Assembly: GCA_023429545.1 (NCBI GenBank)
Contig: JAEYUU010000241.1
Span: 1-5,498 of the forward strand
Direction of reading: 5' to 3'
Source of the DNA: Verrucomicrobiota bacterium
GTDB lineage: Bacteria; Verrucomicrobiota; Verrucomicrobiia; Verrucomicrobiales; Verrucomicrobiaceae
DNA length: 5,498 nt
Shown one piece after another: positions 5,440 to 5,498 of the stretch. The notes under the pieces were generated by a model, which was given only the letters and a program-made list of their open reading frames with translations, did no database searches and was not told where the DNA came from. Both the position numbers and the translations under genes were made by a program. Position 1 is the first letter of the stretch. Each line of letters opens with the position of its first letter.

Positions 5440-5498
5440 GATGTTAGTGAGATTGGGTGGGTACTGATGGGCCGTTGCCTCTCCGGTCTGTTAAAAAT

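Noticed and set aside
5440..5498. Possible sigma-70 promoter for the lipoprotein gene
   Set aside because: No pair of -35 and -10 hexamers with proper spacing could be identified by eye. The T/A-rich tail at 5486-5498 alone is insufficient.

Overview
The window is a GC-rich bacterial segment, by eye about 60% G+C, with no RNA gene, insertion sequence, CRISPR array or phage signature. An outer-membrane beta-barrel candidate and a lipoprotein with a lipobox point to a Gram-negative cell envelope. Four things together suggest a member of the Planctomycetota-Verrucomicrobiota group, more likely Verrucomicrobiota: a sigma-factor remnant of the ECF type abundant there, start sites mostly without Shine-Dalgarno sequences, C/A-rich G-poor leaders, and the protein mix. 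This placement is an inference from pattern and memory; no search was run.

Layout. At the left edge, rightward, is the 3' end of a PHP-domain metallohydrolase gene (to 305). Next, 306-621 is a convergent intergenic stretch. It holds a degraded rightward fragment: the C-terminal region-4 helix-turn-helix of an ECF-like sigma factor (about 345-570), perhaps followed by a trace of the gene once behind it. Everything else is leftward. In transcription order (right to left) it comprises a small lipoprotein (5439-5209), a PPK2-family polyphosphate kinase (5103-4198), a VIT1/CCC1-like membrane protein (4111-3455), a probable outer-membrane beta-barrel protein (3447-2782), a SulP anion transporter with a STAS domain (2756-1017), and a 129-residue protein of unknown function (1011-622).

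The last four genes are packed tightly, with gaps of 7, 25 and 5 bases, and are probably one operon. ppk2 lies 86 bases upstream of them and may be co-transcribed or linked through a structured spacer. Together they could link polyphosphate-driven nucleotide phosphorylation with an inner-membrane cation carrier, an inner-membrane anion carrier and an outer-membrane protein. That would suggest a role in inorganic-ion and polyphosphate balance. The families are recognisable, but the joint function is a hypothesis from gene order only.

Non-coding structure is concentrated around ppk2. A perfect 11-bp inverted repeat lies 20 bases before its start codon. Two overlapping, mutually exclusive hairpins lie in the spacer after its stop. 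No convincing sigma-70 promoter was found by eye.
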